Shown here in pieces: positions 7,176 to 8,061 of a DNA stretch of 8,061 nt. The notes under the pieces are model-generated. The model was given only the letters and a program-made list of their open reading frames with translations. It was not told where the DNA came from and made no database searches. The DNA lies in NCBI GenBank assembly GCA_913048545.1, contig CAJWWH010000076.1:1-8061 (forward strand), in the 5' to 3' direction. The DNA comes from an uncultured Opitutia bacterium. GTDB lineage: Bacteria > Verrucomicrobiota > Verrucomicrobiae > Opitutales > MB11C04. Within the stretch, counting starts at the first letter, position 1, and every line of letters begins with the position of its first letter. A program made the translations under genes and the position numbers.

Positions 7176-8061
7176 TCAAAACTGATAATTTCCAGTTATG
7201 GCAAAACCGAGATCAACAGTTTTAGAACTGGATGAACTTCCCAACAGCTTCTCTCCCTTCTCATTGGTAGACATTTTCGAAAAATTGAGAAAGGTTTGAA
7301 ATCCGAGCCATGGTTTCCACTGATAAATACCGGTTAGTCCAAGATTTAATAAATAATCAATCCGTCCGTCGTGAGTATTTTTTAGATACAGTGAACGAGT
7401 TACTCCCATGCTGGGCATTAACAACCACTCATTTTCATCCCCAAAGAGTTGGACATAAGTGAAGGAGAGAGAGGACTGAAAGTTGTCGCCATCGTCCGCA
7501 AAGATCCCCGGTGCCGCGAATCCAACCGCTTTATCGGTGTTAGCAAGTTTTAAGGAAACATCAGTCAGCAGAATCGACCGTTCATTAAAAACCGTGGCTT
7601 TTTGAACATTGATGGAAGGTGCAACCGCATCGAACATACGATCTCCGGTGGACTGACTGTTTAAAAGATTGTACTCAATTGCGGGAGTCAGTACCCAATC
7701 GCCAGGAAAATTAAGCACCAAACTTGCCTTGGCCAAACTGAATCGGTAGTCGAGCAGATCACTTACTTTTTCATCGCTGTAATTTGCCCACTGTACCATC
7801 AGGTCTAATCGTGGAATCAAAGTAATATATTCCCCTAATCCCAATCCTGAATGAGAAACCCCTACTCCAAGGTTTGTTTCCGCAACTCCTGATGTATCAG
7901 CATCCGTTTTCACACGCAGAACATTAGAGGTTCGGTAAATTCGCAAGCCAGCTGATGTGGAAAGTTCAATACTATTTTCATTATCAAGCATTCCGCCTGA
8001 AATTTTGGAGGTATTATCTGTAAAGAATTCACTCTCTTCCAGTAAAGTGGTCTTTCGCTCA
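7176..8061 (-). CDS. Outer-membrane beta-barrel protein, C-terminal part, cut by window edge
   Basis: The reading frame is open from the right edge to a TGA at 7178-7176, giving 294 visible residues with the 5' end outside the window. An ATG at 7991 exists, but the frame continues upstream without a stop (RKTTLLEESEFFTDNTSKIS precedes it), so it is very likely internal. The sequence shows repeated amphipathic strands with alternating hydrophobic residues and turns rich in Asn, Asp, Gly and Ser, for example SLSFTYVQLFGDENEWLLMP and GLGFQT-like segments near the end. It finishes VDLGFAITGNYQF, a last strand with terminal Phe that is the usual BAM-recognition signal of outer-membrane barrels. 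It resembles the loosely defined barrel proteins often called outer membrane beta-barrel protein. The substrate, if any, cannot be told. It is the upstream neighbour of the FecR-like gene on the same strand. Confidence 0.75.
   Translation of the reverse strand, partial: ERKTTLLEESEFFTDNTSKISGGMLDNENSIELSTSAGLRIYRTSNVLRVKTDADTSGVAETNLGVGVSHSGLGLGEYITLIPRLDLMVQWANYSDEKVSDLLDYRFSLAKASLVLNFPGDWVLTPAIEYNLLNSQSTGDRMFDAVAPSINVQKATVFNERSILLTDVSLKLANTDKAVGFAAPGIFADDGDNFQSSLSFTYVQLFGDENEWLLMPSMGVTRSLYLKNTHDGRIDYLLNLGLTGIYQWKPWLGFQTFLNFSKMSTNEKGEKLLGSSSSSKTVDLGFAITGNYQF

Noticed and set aside
7176..7991. Barrel gene as a complete 271-codon gene starting at the ATG at 7991
   Set aside because: The frame is open upstream to the window edge with barrel-like sequence, and no signal peptide follows that ATG.

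Overview
The window looks like chromosomal DNA of a free-living Gram-negative bacterium of moderate GC content. The style of the Nuo subunits (a NuoC with a long C-terminal tail carrying an APMMGGPF motif, and no nuoA directly before nuoB) together with FecR-like and outer-membrane barrel genes suggests a Verrucomicrobiota member, perhaps a marine Opitutales/Puniceicoccales lineage. That placement is inference from remembered family features, not a database result.

Layout, left to right. Positions 1-2583 hold the start of a leftward-transcribed respiratory complex I operon in the order nuoB-nuoC-nuoD-nuoE. The genes are packed with gaps of 4 bp and 8 bp and one 4-bp ATGA overlap, and nuoE runs off the left edge. 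An intergenic stretch of about 160 bp (2584-2743) carries two weak back-to-back promoter candidates, one for nuoB and one for a rightward tRNA-Ser(GGA) gene with encoded CCA (2744-2831). Positions 2885-8061 hold a second leftward cluster. From its upstream side it contains a partial C-terminal outer-membrane beta-barrel gene, a FecR-domain periplasmic protein, and a 1097-residue sodium/proton antiporter.

The antiporter is the notable gene. Its whole length follows the layout of the plant salt-tolerance exchanger SOS1: a 13-helix CPA1 membrane domain, a long helical cytosolic region, a cyclic-nucleotide-binding domain and a final beta-rich domain. Unlike SOS1 as remembered, its nucleotide-binding cassette looks intact, it has a His-rich loop between helices 2 and 3, and it carries an unrecognised insert of about 150 residues between the last two helices. 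Both extra loops are predicted to face the periplasm.

The complex I operon and the antiporter are both ion-coupled membrane systems, but they belong to separate transcription units with the tRNA between them. The barrel-FecR-antiporter spacing (41 bp and 26 bp, same strand) suggests co-transcription. No CRISPR array, insertion sequence, integrase or phage gene was seen, and no stretch over 300 bp lacks a gene.
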